11,625 nt of DNA from Dethiothermospora halolimnae. GTDB lineage: Bacteria > Bacillota > Clostridia > Tissierellales > VENL01. Where the stretch lies: positions 1-11,625 of the forward strand of contig NZ_JBAKFX010000081.1 of the NCBI RefSeq assembly GCF_037577855.1. The letters run 5' to 3'. Below are positions 6,306 to 11,625 of the stretch, piece after piece. The notes below the pieces were generated by a model. That model did not search any database. It was not told where the DNA came from and saw nothing but the letters and a program-made list of their open reading frames with translations. The translations under genes and the position numbers were made by a program. The first letter of the stretch is position 1; each line of letters opens with the position of its first letter.

Positions 6306-6358
6306 TCTTTCTAAAAATTTCATTAAATTTATATAATAAATCCAATTATACTCTACAT

Positions 6359-6392
6359 AAATAATACGTGGCTATTATACCACGTATTATTT
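6359..6392 (-). terminator. Hairpin between mltG and trmR, probable terminator
   Basis: A perfect 13-bp stem (AAATAATACGTGG with its complement) closes an 8-base loop, 20 bases beyond the mltG stop. No long T-run follows on the minus strand, only TTATTT within and just beyond the stem, so termination may be partial. The minus-strand loop with its flanking stem base spells TATAAT, which could instead be a promoter -10, but I see no -35. Confidence 0.55.
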
Positions 6393-6412
6393 ATCTTAAA
6401 ACAAAATATATA

Positions 6413-7453
6413 CTAATTTTGATTTTTATTTTTAGCCTTTAAATGCTCTTTATATGTTTTAGTAAAGGTATGACTTCCATCTCCATTGGCTACAAAGAAA
6501 AGATAGTCTGTATCTGCTGGATTAACCGCTGCCTTCATTGATTCAATTCCTGGAGAAGCTATAGGAGCAGGGGGTAGCCCTGGGTTTCTATATGTGTTAT
6601 ATGGAGACTCAATATTTGTGTCAGCTATTGATAGTACTTCTTTTCTTTCTCCCAAAATATATTGAACCGTAGCACAGGATTCTAATGGTTTGTCCATTTC
6701 TAATCTATTATGAAAAACCGCCGATACAAGGGGCCTTTCTTCATCTAGCATTGCTTCTCTCTCTATTATTGATGCTAAAGTGGTTACCCTATTTAAGTCC
6801 ATATTCATCTTAGTAGCTTTACTTTTGATATGCTTAGTGTATAGTTCCTCAAATCTTTCAATCATTTTACTAATTATTTCTTCCTCTGATGCATCTTTAT
6901 ATACTTCATATGTATCAGGATACAAATATCCCTCTAAAGTCATGCCAGTAGACAATTCCTTTAAGACTGGATGGTTATTTGTAAAGTTTGATATATCCTT
7001 GGATAACTTTAAAAACTTATCTTTATCTACTATACCTTTTTTATTGAGAAGTTCTGCTATCTGACCTAACTCATATCCCTCAGGAATAGTAAATCTAACA
7101 GTATTATCTGACTTTCCTCCCTTAGAAAGTTCGTCAATTATATCCTTAATTTCCATACCGTTATTAAGGGTATATGTTCCAGCTTTAAGCTTACCATCCT
7201 TCTTTTGAGCTTTAACTATTAAAGTAAACATATATTTATTTTTTATAATATTATTGTCTTTTAATAATTTAGCAATATTATTTGTAGAACTTCCCGATGG
7301 GATATCTATTGTTATGTCCTCCGCCTCATCCCCTGATGCTACAGGACTAATTTGAGCTCTAACATAGTAAAATAAAGTCAGTGATAATACTATAACTATT
7401 GACATTATTATGGCAAGTACTTTTTTCCATCCTGTATCTTTAAATATGCCCAT
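6413..7453 (-). CDS. mltG: Endolytic murein transglycosylase MltG (YceG-like)
   Basis: MltG cuts nascent glycan strands at the outer membrane-face of the cytoplasmic membrane and is thought to set strand length by ending polymerisation. The 346 residues start with a short basic stretch and one membrane helix (about 11-31). A small LysM-like subdomain (about 46-110) follows, then the catalytic YceG domain. LASIIEREA (226-234) carries the catalytic glutamate, E231, aligned with E218 of E. coli MltG. SPYNTYRNPGLPPAPIASPG (283-302) and DYLFFVANGDGSHTF (316-330) are the family's most conserved blocks. ATG 7453 has AAGGAGG at 7460-7466. The gene has its own strong promoter at 7495-7523, so it need not depend on the queT transcript. 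The following trmR, trhP and udk order matches B. subtilis yrrL onward. Confidence 0.95.
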   Translation of the reverse strand: MGIFKDTGWKKVLAIIMSIVIVLSLTLFYYVRAQISPVASGDEAEDITIDIPSGSSTNNIAKLLKDNNIIKNKYMFTLIVKAQKKDGKLKAGTYTLNNGMEIKDIIDELSKGGKSDNTVRFTIPEGYELGQIAELLNKKGIVDKDKFLKLSKDISNFTNNHPVLKELSTGMTLEGYLYPDTYEVYKDASEEEIISKMIERFEELYTKHIKSKATKMNMDLNRVTTLASIIEREAMLDEERPLVSAVFHNRLEMDKPLESCATVQYILGERKEVLSIADTNIESPYNTYRNPGLPPAPIASPGIESMKAAVNPADTDYLFFVANGDGSHTFTKTYKEHLKAKNKNQN

Positions 7454-7494
7454 ATGCCCCCTCCTTATTTATTTTATATACATTTATGTACATT

Positions 7495-7523
7495 ATTATA
7501 TAATTTAAAATGTTTTTTTACAA
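7495..7523 (-). promoter_or_regulatory. mltG: Sigma-A promoter of mltG
   Basis: On the minus strand TTGTAA (7518-7523) and a perfect TATAAT (7495-7500) are 17 bases apart, about 30 bases upstream of the mltG ribosome binding site. It lies in the 100-base gap after queT. Confidence 0.7.
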
Positions 7524-7553
7524 GTTTTTATCCAATTAATTACTATAACAATA

Positions 7554-8027
7554 TTATTTTTTACCTATTCTTTTATAACCATACAGTACAATATTACCTA
7601 ATAATATAACCGATACTGCCTCCCCTAGAGTTATTCCCAAAACGGTAAACCAATATGGCCACTCTGCAAAATAGGATACCCAAGCCGATACTATAAAGCC
7701 ATTTAATAATATGGGAGGCAATACAGATAAAAATTTATTTGATATTTTTCTAGTTAAATATGCTGAAACTAAAGTAACTAAACTTCCTCCAACTATATCT
7801 AATAATCCAAAGTTAAGGACAAAGGATAAAATAAAGTTTGCTAAAAGACATCCTACAAAGACACCAGGGATAGCAGCTTTTTCAACTCTCGGTAATAAAA
7901 CCAATCCTTCAGCTATTCTTATTTGAAAAGGTCCTGAAGCTAACCATGGTATTGGTACCTGTAACAAAACTAAAATTACATATATAGCAGCAATCATTCC
8001 AGCTTTAGCTAAATACTTTACATCCAC
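7554..8027 (-). CDS. queT: QueT-family transporter, probable queuosine-precursor (preQ1) uptake
   Basis: QueT proteins are small membrane proteins that act as substrate-binding S-components of energy-coupling-factor (ECF) transporters or alone, and are linked to import of queuosine precursors for tRNA position 34. The protein has 157 residues and about five membrane helices. GPFQIRIAEGLVLLP, just after the first helix, is the family's signature region, and a conserved charged and aromatic stretch (YFAEWPYWF) lies near the C-terminus. I prefer GTG 8027: GGAGAGG lies nine bases upstream, whereas the longer frame from TTG 8036 would abut that site. It follows the lysO pair after about 60 bases with no terminator, so they may be one transcript. 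No ECF module is in the window and I see no preQ1 riboswitch. Substrate is inferred from the family. Confidence 0.82.
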   Translation of the reverse strand: MDVKYLAKAGMIAAIYVILVLLQVPIPWLASGPFQIRIAEGLVLLPRVEKAAIPGVFVGCLLANFILSFVLNFGLLDIVGGSLVTLVSAYLTRKISNKFLSVLPPILLNGFIVSAWVSYFAEWPYWFTVLGITLGEAVSVILLGNIVLYGYKRIGKK

Positions 8028-8044
8028 AAATATCAACCTCTCCT

Positions 8045-8071
8045 TATACTAAAAAATATATGCTTAGTATA
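8045..8071 (-). promoter_or_regulatory. queT: Hairpin directly ahead of the queT ribosome binding site
   Basis: TATACTAA (8045-8052) and TTAGTATA (8064-8071) form a perfect 8-bp AU-rich stem with an 11-base loop. On the minus-strand transcript the second arm ends immediately before AGGAGAGG, the queT ribosome binding site. It lacks the conserved bases of a preQ1 riboswitch. It may be an RNA processing or stability element or may modulate queT translation. Confidence 0.3.
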
Positions 8072-8087
8072 TATATCTTATAAATCA

Positions 8088-8681
8088 TTATAACTTAATC
8101 ATAATAGGAACTAATATTGGAACCGCTGTAGATAAAATTACACCGGTTATAAAGGATATGATAGCTATCTCCGGTTTATTTGACTTAGATATTACAGGTA
8201 ATGAAGTATCCATTGCTGTTGCTCCAGCAGGAGCAATGCTCTCTATATCCCCAATATATTTTGCAATAAAAGGAATAGTTAATAATCCTATTACTTCCCT
8301 CACCACATTAGATATAAATGCTAATGCACTTAATTCAGAAGAATAATCAGTTAACATGATTGAAGATAGGGTATACCATCCAAGTCCAGCTCCAACAGCT
8401 CCAGATTCATTTAATGGCATTTTAAATATAAGTCCTCCCAATATGCTTCCCAGTATACTTCCGATTATTATCATAATAGGAACTAACAAAATTCCAAATC
8501 CCATATTTTTTATATTCTTTAGTACATTATTATTTCTACCTATGTCTATGCCCACAAAAAATAATAATATACATAAACCTATATCTATTATGTAATCTAT
8601 ATTACTTAATATACTATCATTAGAAAAGAAAAAACCAACTATACCTCCAACTAAAACAGAAAGTATTATTTTAATGCTCAT
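8088..8681 (-). CDS. lysO: LysO-family amino-acid exporter, C-terminal half as a separate gene
   Basis: LysO (YbjE, DUF340) exports lysine from E. coli as one protein of about 300 residues. Here the function is split, and this 197-residue protein equals the C-terminal two-thirds. It has about six membrane helices. The conserved blocks are GAGLGWYTLSS (97-107), NVVREVIGLLTIP (125-137) and AGATAMDTSLPVI (152-164). The last of these lies in a helix break and is likely part of the transport path. ATG 8681 follows AAGGTGA with good spacing and overlaps the end of the upstream gene by 11 bases, which implies coupled translation and a two-subunit transporter. The lysine substrate is inferred from the family; other diamino acids or thialysine are possible. 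Confidence 0.82.
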   Translation of the reverse strand: MSIKIILSVLVGGIVGFFFSNDSILSNIDYIIDIGLCILLFFVGIDIGRNNNVLKNIKNMGFGILLVPIMIIIGSILGSILGGLIFKMPLNESGAVGAGLGWYTLSSIMLTDYSSELSALAFISNVVREVIGLLTIPFIAKYIGDIESIAPAGATAMDTSLPVISKSNKPEIAIISFITGVILSTAVPILVPIMIKL

Positions 8682-8979
8682 TTGATTTCACCTTACCTTC
8701 TTTAGACACTATAAACCTTTTTACCCCTTTTATTAATAACACACTAAAAAAGATAGAAAATATAGATAATATTATAGCCTTAAATCCTATACTTAAAAAG
8801 GATTTGATCACTTTTTCATCACTACCTATCTTAAATCCCATTATAAATAGTAAAAATAGTAATGCAATACCCTGTATTTTATCAATTTTGTTTATTACTT
8901 TTTTACTGACTAAGCTTTTCCTACTTATAAAAAATCCCAATAACAAAATACCTAAATATAAGAAAATCCTAAAAAACAT
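8671..8979 (-). CDS. lysO: LysO-family exporter, N-terminal half as a separate small gene
   Basis: This 102-residue membrane protein has three hydrophobic segments (about 2-18, 36-48 and 65-85). It corresponds to the N-terminal part of LysO: ISRKSLVSKKVINKIDKIQG and then LLFLLFIMGFKIGSDEKVI, a typical start-of-family pattern. ATG 8979 has AGGTGA four bases upstream. It ends inside the next gene by an 11-base overlap, so the two halves are made together in about equal amounts. Two-gene LysO systems occur in Firmicutes, so this is probably a natural split and not a frameshift: both halves have their own ribosome binding site and start. No promoter is apparent in the 65 bases to rnj, so expression may come by read-through. 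Confidence 0.75.
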   Translation of the reverse strand: MFFRIFLYLGILLLGFFISRKSLVSKKVINKIDKIQGIALLFLLFIMGFKIGSDEKVIKSFLSIGFKAIILSIFSIFFSVLLIKGVKRFIVSKEGKVKSNEH

Positions 8980-9004
8980 ATATTCACCTACTTTTTATTA
9001 TTAT

Positions 9005-9034
9005 AAAATCCCCGTCTAATTAGACGAGGATTTT
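9005..9034 (-). terminator. Hairpin after RNase J, probable terminator (possibly leaky)
   Basis: AAAATCC.CGTCTAA and its complement form a near-continuous 13-15 bp stem (9005-9034, one G-T pair on the minus-strand transcript), 10 bases past the rnj stop. The stem ends in TTTT, but then AT-rich rather than pure T sequence follows. Some read-through into the lysO pair is likely. Confidence 0.65.
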
Positions 9035-9044
9035 ATTTAAATTT

Positions 9045-10709
9045 TTAAACTTCCATAATGATCGGTAAAATCATTGGATTCCTCTTTATTTTACCATATA
9101 AGTAGTTTCTAAGGGAATTTCTAATATTAGATTTAAGAGTTGACCAGTCAGTTATATGCTGTCTTTCACATTCTGCCATTACATCTCGAACAACCTTCCT
9201 TGCTTCTTCCATCAGGTCTTCAGATTCCCTAACATAAACGAAGCCTCTTGATATAATGTCTGGCCCTGCAACTACTGCTCCATTATTTTTATTTATTGTA
9301 ACCACAACAACTATTAATCCATCTTCCGATAAATGTCTTCTATCCCTTAATACAATATTTCCTACATCTCCTACACCTAGTCCATCTACCAAGATATTAC
9401 CTGCCTGTGTGTTTGGACCAAATGCTCCTCTTTCTGGACTAAATTCGATTGTAGAACCATTTTTCCCTACAAATATATTCTCACTGGGCATACCTAATTC
9501 TTCTGCCAATTCAGCATGCTGCTTTAAGTGTCTATACTCACCATGAACTGGAATAAAGAATCTAGGTTTAACCAATGTATGCATTAATTTAAGTTCCTCT
9601 TTACAAGCATGACCTGAGACATGTACATCGGCTAATCTTTCGTATATAACGTCTGCACCTTTTTTAAATAATTGGTTTATCACCCTTGATACCATCTTTT
9701 CATTTCCCGGTATAGGTGTTGCTGAAATTATAACTAGGTCACCCTTTATAAGTTCCATCTTTCTATGATCGGATGATGCTAATCTTGATAAAGCGGACAT
9801 TGGTTCCCCTTGACTACCGGTTGTAATTACAACTATCTGATTATCTGGGTACTTATCTACATCATTTATTTCTATCAATGTACCATCTGGTATATCTAAG
9901 TATCCCAACTCTGATGCCACATTAACCACATTCACCATACTACGTCCTGAAACGGCAACCTTTCTATTAAACATTACCGCTGCATTTATTATCTGTTGTA
10001 CTCTGTGTATATTTGATGCAAATGTTGCAACGATAATTCGCTGCTTTGCAGTCATAAAAATATCATTAAATGTATCTCCAACTGTTTTCTCAGACATAGT
10101 GTAACCAGGTCTTTCTACATTAGTACTATCAGCAAGTAGGGCTAATACCCCCTTTTCTCCTAGTTCAGCAAACTTATGAAGGTCCATAACTTCCCCATTT
10201 ATTGGAGTATAATCAACCTTAAAATCTCCAGTATGAACTATTACACCCAGCGGTGTATGTATAGCCAATGCCACCGTATCTGGAATACTATGACTTGTTC
10301 TAATAAACTCGATTCCAAATGTTCCCAACTTGATATTATCTCCTGGTTTAACTGTGTTTAATTTAGCATTTCTTATATTATGTTCCTTTAACTTATTTTC
10401 CACAAGTCCCAATGTTAGCCTAGTTCCATAAACTGGCACATTTATTTTCTTTAAAAAATAAGGTAATGACCCTATATGGTCCTCATGACCATGGGTTAAT
10501 ACTACCGCCTTTATTTTATCTCTGTTCTTTAATAGATAGGTTATATCTGGTATTACCACATCTATACCTAACATTTCATCCTCGGGGAATCCCATACCAC
10601 AGTCTATTACCACTATCTCATCTTTATACTCAATAACAGTAATATTTTTTCCTACTTCATACAAACCCCCTAGAGGTATTATTTTTAGCTTATCAGATTT
10701 CTTTGACAC
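9045..10709 (-). CDS. rnjA: Ribonuclease J (5'-3' exo/endoribonuclease)
   Basis: RNase J matures and degrades RNA in Gram-positive bacteria, acting 5' to 3' from monophosphate ends and also internally. The 554 residues match B. subtilis RNase J1. The metallo-beta-lactamase core has HGHEDH (73-78), H140 in RTSHSIPDT and the metal-ligand aspartate in HTGDF (159-163). The beta-CASP insert includes ATFASNIHR (228-236) and GSQGEP (298-303). SGHA (365-368) and VHGEYRHL (388-395) return to the lactamase fold and bind the RNA phosphate. The last 100 residues are the C-terminal dimer domain. The start is GTG (10707-10709) with AGGAGA (10718-10723) eight bases upstream. With one copy visible I cannot tell J1 from J2; the shape favours J1. 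Confidence 0.95.
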   Translation of the reverse strand: MSKKSDKLKIIPLGGLYEVGKNITVIEYKDEIVVIDCGMGFPEDEMLGIDVVIPDITYLLKNRDKIKAVVLTHGHEDHIGSLPYFLKKINVPVYGTRLTLGLVENKLKEHNIRNAKLNTVKPGDNIKLGTFGIEFIRTSHSIPDTVALAIHTPLGVIVHTGDFKVDYTPINGEVMDLHKFAELGEKGVLALLADSTNVERPGYTMSEKTVGDTFNDIFMTAKQRIIVATFASNIHRVQQIINAAVMFNRKVAVSGRSMVNVVNVASELGYLDIPDGTLIEINDVDKYPDNQIVVITTGSQGEPMSALSRLASSDHRKMELIKGDLVIISATPIPGNEKMVSRVINQLFKKGADVIYERLADVHVSGHACKEELKLMHTLVKPRFFIPVHGEYRHLKQHAELAEELGMPSENIFVGKNGSTIEFSPERGAFGPNTQAGNILVDGLGVGDVGNIVLRDRRHLSEDGLIVVVVTINKNNGAVVAGPDIISRGFVYVRESEDLMEEARKVVRDVMAECERQHITDWSTLKSNIRNSLRNYLYGKIKRNPMILPIIMEV

Positions 10710-10783
10710 CGTATCACTCTCCTTGAATTTTTTCCGAATCAGTTAAAATTTTAATAAATAACCACCGATATACGCTTATCAAC

Positions 10784-10812
10784 ATTATACTTTATTTTTT
10801 AAAAGTAATCAA
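10784..10812 (-). promoter_or_regulatory. rnjA: Sigma-A promoter of rnjA
   Basis: On the minus strand TTGATT (10807-10812) and a perfect TATAAT (10784-10789) are 17 bases apart. Transcription would start at about 10777, giving a 5' untranslated region of about 70 bases. This is the clearest promoter in the window. Confidence 0.8.
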
Positions 10813-10818
10813 TAAAAC

Positions 10819-10833
10819 ATATAACAATTATCT
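10819..10833 (-). promoter_or_regulatory. Weak Fur-box-like dyad just upstream of the rnjA promoter
   Basis: The minus-strand 15-mer AGATAATTGTTATAT matches 10 of 14 informative positions of the 7-1-7 Fur box TGATAATNATTATCA. It lies six bases upstream of the rnjA -35. In AT-rich DNA such a score can arise by chance, so this is only a candidate. Confidence 0.2.
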
Positions 10834-10868
10834 TCTTAATACTTATTTTAACCATATCCTTATATAAT

Positions 10869-10897
10869 AATTTACTTTATATAAATATAAGTAAATT
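10869..10897. repeat. Inverted repeat between fur and rnjA
   Basis: AATTTACTT (10869-10877) and AAGTAAATT (10889-10897) are perfect 9-bp arms. With one bulged T the stem extends by ATAT/ATAT to 13 bp around a 2-base loop. It lies between the fur terminator and the rnjA promoter. It has no T-run, so it is more likely a protein site or an accident of AT-rich sequence than a terminator. Confidence 0.4.
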
Positions 10898-10904
10898 GAA
10901 ATAT

Positions 10905-10938
10905 CCAAAAAAAATAAATCCCTAATGGGATTTATTTT
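10905..10938 (-). terminator. fur: Rho-independent terminator of fur
   Basis: A perfect 12-bp stem (10911-10922 with 10927-10938) closes a 4-base loop. On the minus strand it runs into a block of eight T (10907-10914). It lies about 50 bases past the fur stop and separates fur from rnjA. Confidence 0.85.
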
Positions 10939-10986
10939 ACTATTATTATTACAAATTTAAGTCGTAAATATAAATTATGCCCATCT

Positions 10987-11421
10987 TTATTTGCATTTTT
11001 CACAATAACCAAAAAATTTTACATTATGATCTATTATCTTGAATTTTCCATCTTTTTCAATTGTCTCTTCTAAACTTTCAAGTAAATCCAACTGAACTTC
11101 AATTACCTTTCCACAACTAAGACATATAAGATGATGGTGTCTATGATCCTTTGAGTCTGAATTTAATTCGTATCTACTACATCCATCATTGAAATTTAAT
11201 TTATAAATAATATCCAGTTCTTCGAATAATTGTAAAGTTCTATATACAGTAGCTAAACCAATCTCTGGAAATTTATCTTTTACTCTTTCATATATTTCTT
11301 CTGGACTTAAGTGGTCACCTTTATTTTCAAGTATTACATCTAATATAATTCTTCTTTGGGTAGTTAGTTTATATCCTTTTTCTTTAAGTTTAGTTTTCAA
11401 TTGTTCAATAAACTTACTCAT
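10987..11421 (-). CDS. fur: Fur-family metal-dependent transcriptional repressor (Fur rather than PerR by ligand residues)
   Basis: Fur-family dimers bind 7-1-7 operators and sense Fe(II), Zn(II), Mn(II) or peroxide. The protein has 144 residues. The winged helix covers about 1-85, with the recognition helix in IGLATVYRTLQLFEE (54-68). Metal ligands are H37, E85, the histidine cluster D92-H-R-H-H-H97 and E108. C100-x2-C103 and C140-x2-C143 form the structural zinc site. PerR sensors usually carry aspartate at the positions equivalent to E85 and E108, and HHHLICLSCGKVIEV closely resembles E. coli Fur, so an iron-sensing Fur is more likely than PerR; Zur is not excluded. ATG 11421 has AGGTG (11428-11432) upstream. 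The gene is a single unit with its own terminator and a dyad-rich upstream region. Confidence 0.88.
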   Translation of the reverse strand: MSKFIEQLKTKLKEKGYKLTTQRRIILDVILENKGDHLSPEEIYERVKDKFPEIGLATVYRTLQLFEELDIIYKLNFNDGCSRYELNSDSKDHRHHHLICLSCGKVIEVQLDLLESLEETIEKDGKFKIIDHNVKFFGYCEKCK

Positions 11422-11625
11422 TATAACACCTACTTTAAAACTTTATATAATATAGTCTATACTTATAATCTAAAAAAGTCAATAAAATCCATATCTACAC
11501 AGAAATTTCGCATCTAATTTCCAGTAAAAATTTTACTCATACAAAAAATGTTTATTATACACATTTTACTATTAATGGGTATCAAAAGACCGTTTGGCCC
11601 TAAAAAAGGATACACTTTCCCCCTC
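11422..11625 (-). promoter_or_regulatory. fur: Region upstream of fur: candidate promoters and dyad elements
   Basis: No gene is evident here. On the minus strand TTGACT (11477-11482) with TAGACT 17 bases on (11454-11459) is a possible promoter with a weak -10. A perfect TATAAT (11554-11559) lies further up without a well-spaced -35. Two perfect dyads are present: AGTAAAA-A-TTTTACT (11523-11537, a 7-1-7 geometry) and TATAG-T-CTATA (11451-11461), the latter overlapping the candidate -10. They could be operators, for instance for autoregulation. The last 50 bases are open in one minus-strand frame (ends at TAA, about 11572), perhaps the tail of an upstream gene, but I do not recognise it. Confidence 0.35.

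Noticed and set aside
6250..6306. T-box-like leader (AGGTGGTGAGAC) upstream of trmR
   Set aside because: The sequence lacks the AGGGTGGNACCGCG core, the specifier loop and the paired terminator; a Shine-Dalgarno reading is simpler.
8037..8090. preQ1 riboswitch ahead of queT
   Set aside because: The gap is about 50 bases of AU-rich sequence with a simple hairpin. The C-rich loop and A-rich tail of preQ1-I are absent and there is no room for preQ1-II.
8088..8979. Split lysO as a frameshift error or pseudogene
   Set aside because: Each half has its own ribosome binding site and start codon with a short overlap, and all conserved motifs of the C-terminal part are intact.
1998..10709. Many plus-strand reading frames of 60-96 codons opposite the minus-strand genes
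   Set aside because: They lack ribosome binding sites, have low-complexity hydrophobic or serine-rich translations, and lie fully antisense to clearly conserved proteins.
1..11625. A previously undescribed defence or biosynthetic system
   Set aside because: All large genes belong to well-known housekeeping or transport families in a mostly conserved order; only the short IS-scar region holds unknown material, and it shows no multi-gene system.

Overview
The window looks like a chromosomal segment of an anaerobic, spore-forming, low-GC Firmicute (class Clostridia or Tissierellia). It is very AT-rich, has Gram-positive-type ribosome binding sites, and encodes a sporulation sigma factor (pro-sigma-K), RNase J and a class B penicillin-binding protein. 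Nearly every real gene is on the minus strand, so the natural reading order runs from base 11625 down to base 1.

Housekeeping block (about 11625 to 1160), in transcription order: a Fur-family repressor with its own terminator; RNase J behind a clear sigma-A promoter and ending at a hairpin; a LysO-type amino-acid exporter split into two overlapping genes; a QueT-type queuosine-precursor transporter; MltG, behind a second clear sigma-A promoter; then a tight run of a tRNA 5-hydroxyuridine O-methyltransferase (TrmR/YrrM type), a U32-family tRNA hydroxylase (TrhP/YrrO type), uridine kinase and a class B PBP; and finally sigK, with a candidate sigma-E promoter and a strong terminator. From memory, mltG-yrrM-yrrN/O-udk-(greA)-yrrR(pbpI) is also the order in Bacillus subtilis, so most of this block is conserved synteny. 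The genes join three themes: tRNA wobble-base modification (queT, trmR, trhP), peptidoglycan synthesis and cleavage (mltG, the PBP), and the mother-cell sporulation programme (sigK, perhaps the PBP).

Accessory block (1 to about 1160): a small mobile-element scar. A perfect 87-bp inverted repeat (41-127 and 761-847) carries the upstream region and first codons of an IS3-type transposase. The left copy runs out of the window as an open reading frame. The right copy is broken after six codons. Between them lie a small two-helix membrane protein gene with a TTG start on the plus strand, and the C-terminal remnant of a probable S-layer-homology-domain gene with its terminator. A degraded or very short reading frame lies between the right repeat and sigK.

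I found no CRISPR array, tRNA or rRNA gene, or convincing riboswitch. I also did not find a clearly new multi-gene system. The points most worth a second look are the IS scar with its cargo, a hairpin lying between an excellent Shine-Dalgarno sequence and the trmR start, the split lysO, and dyad elements around the fur and rnj promoters.
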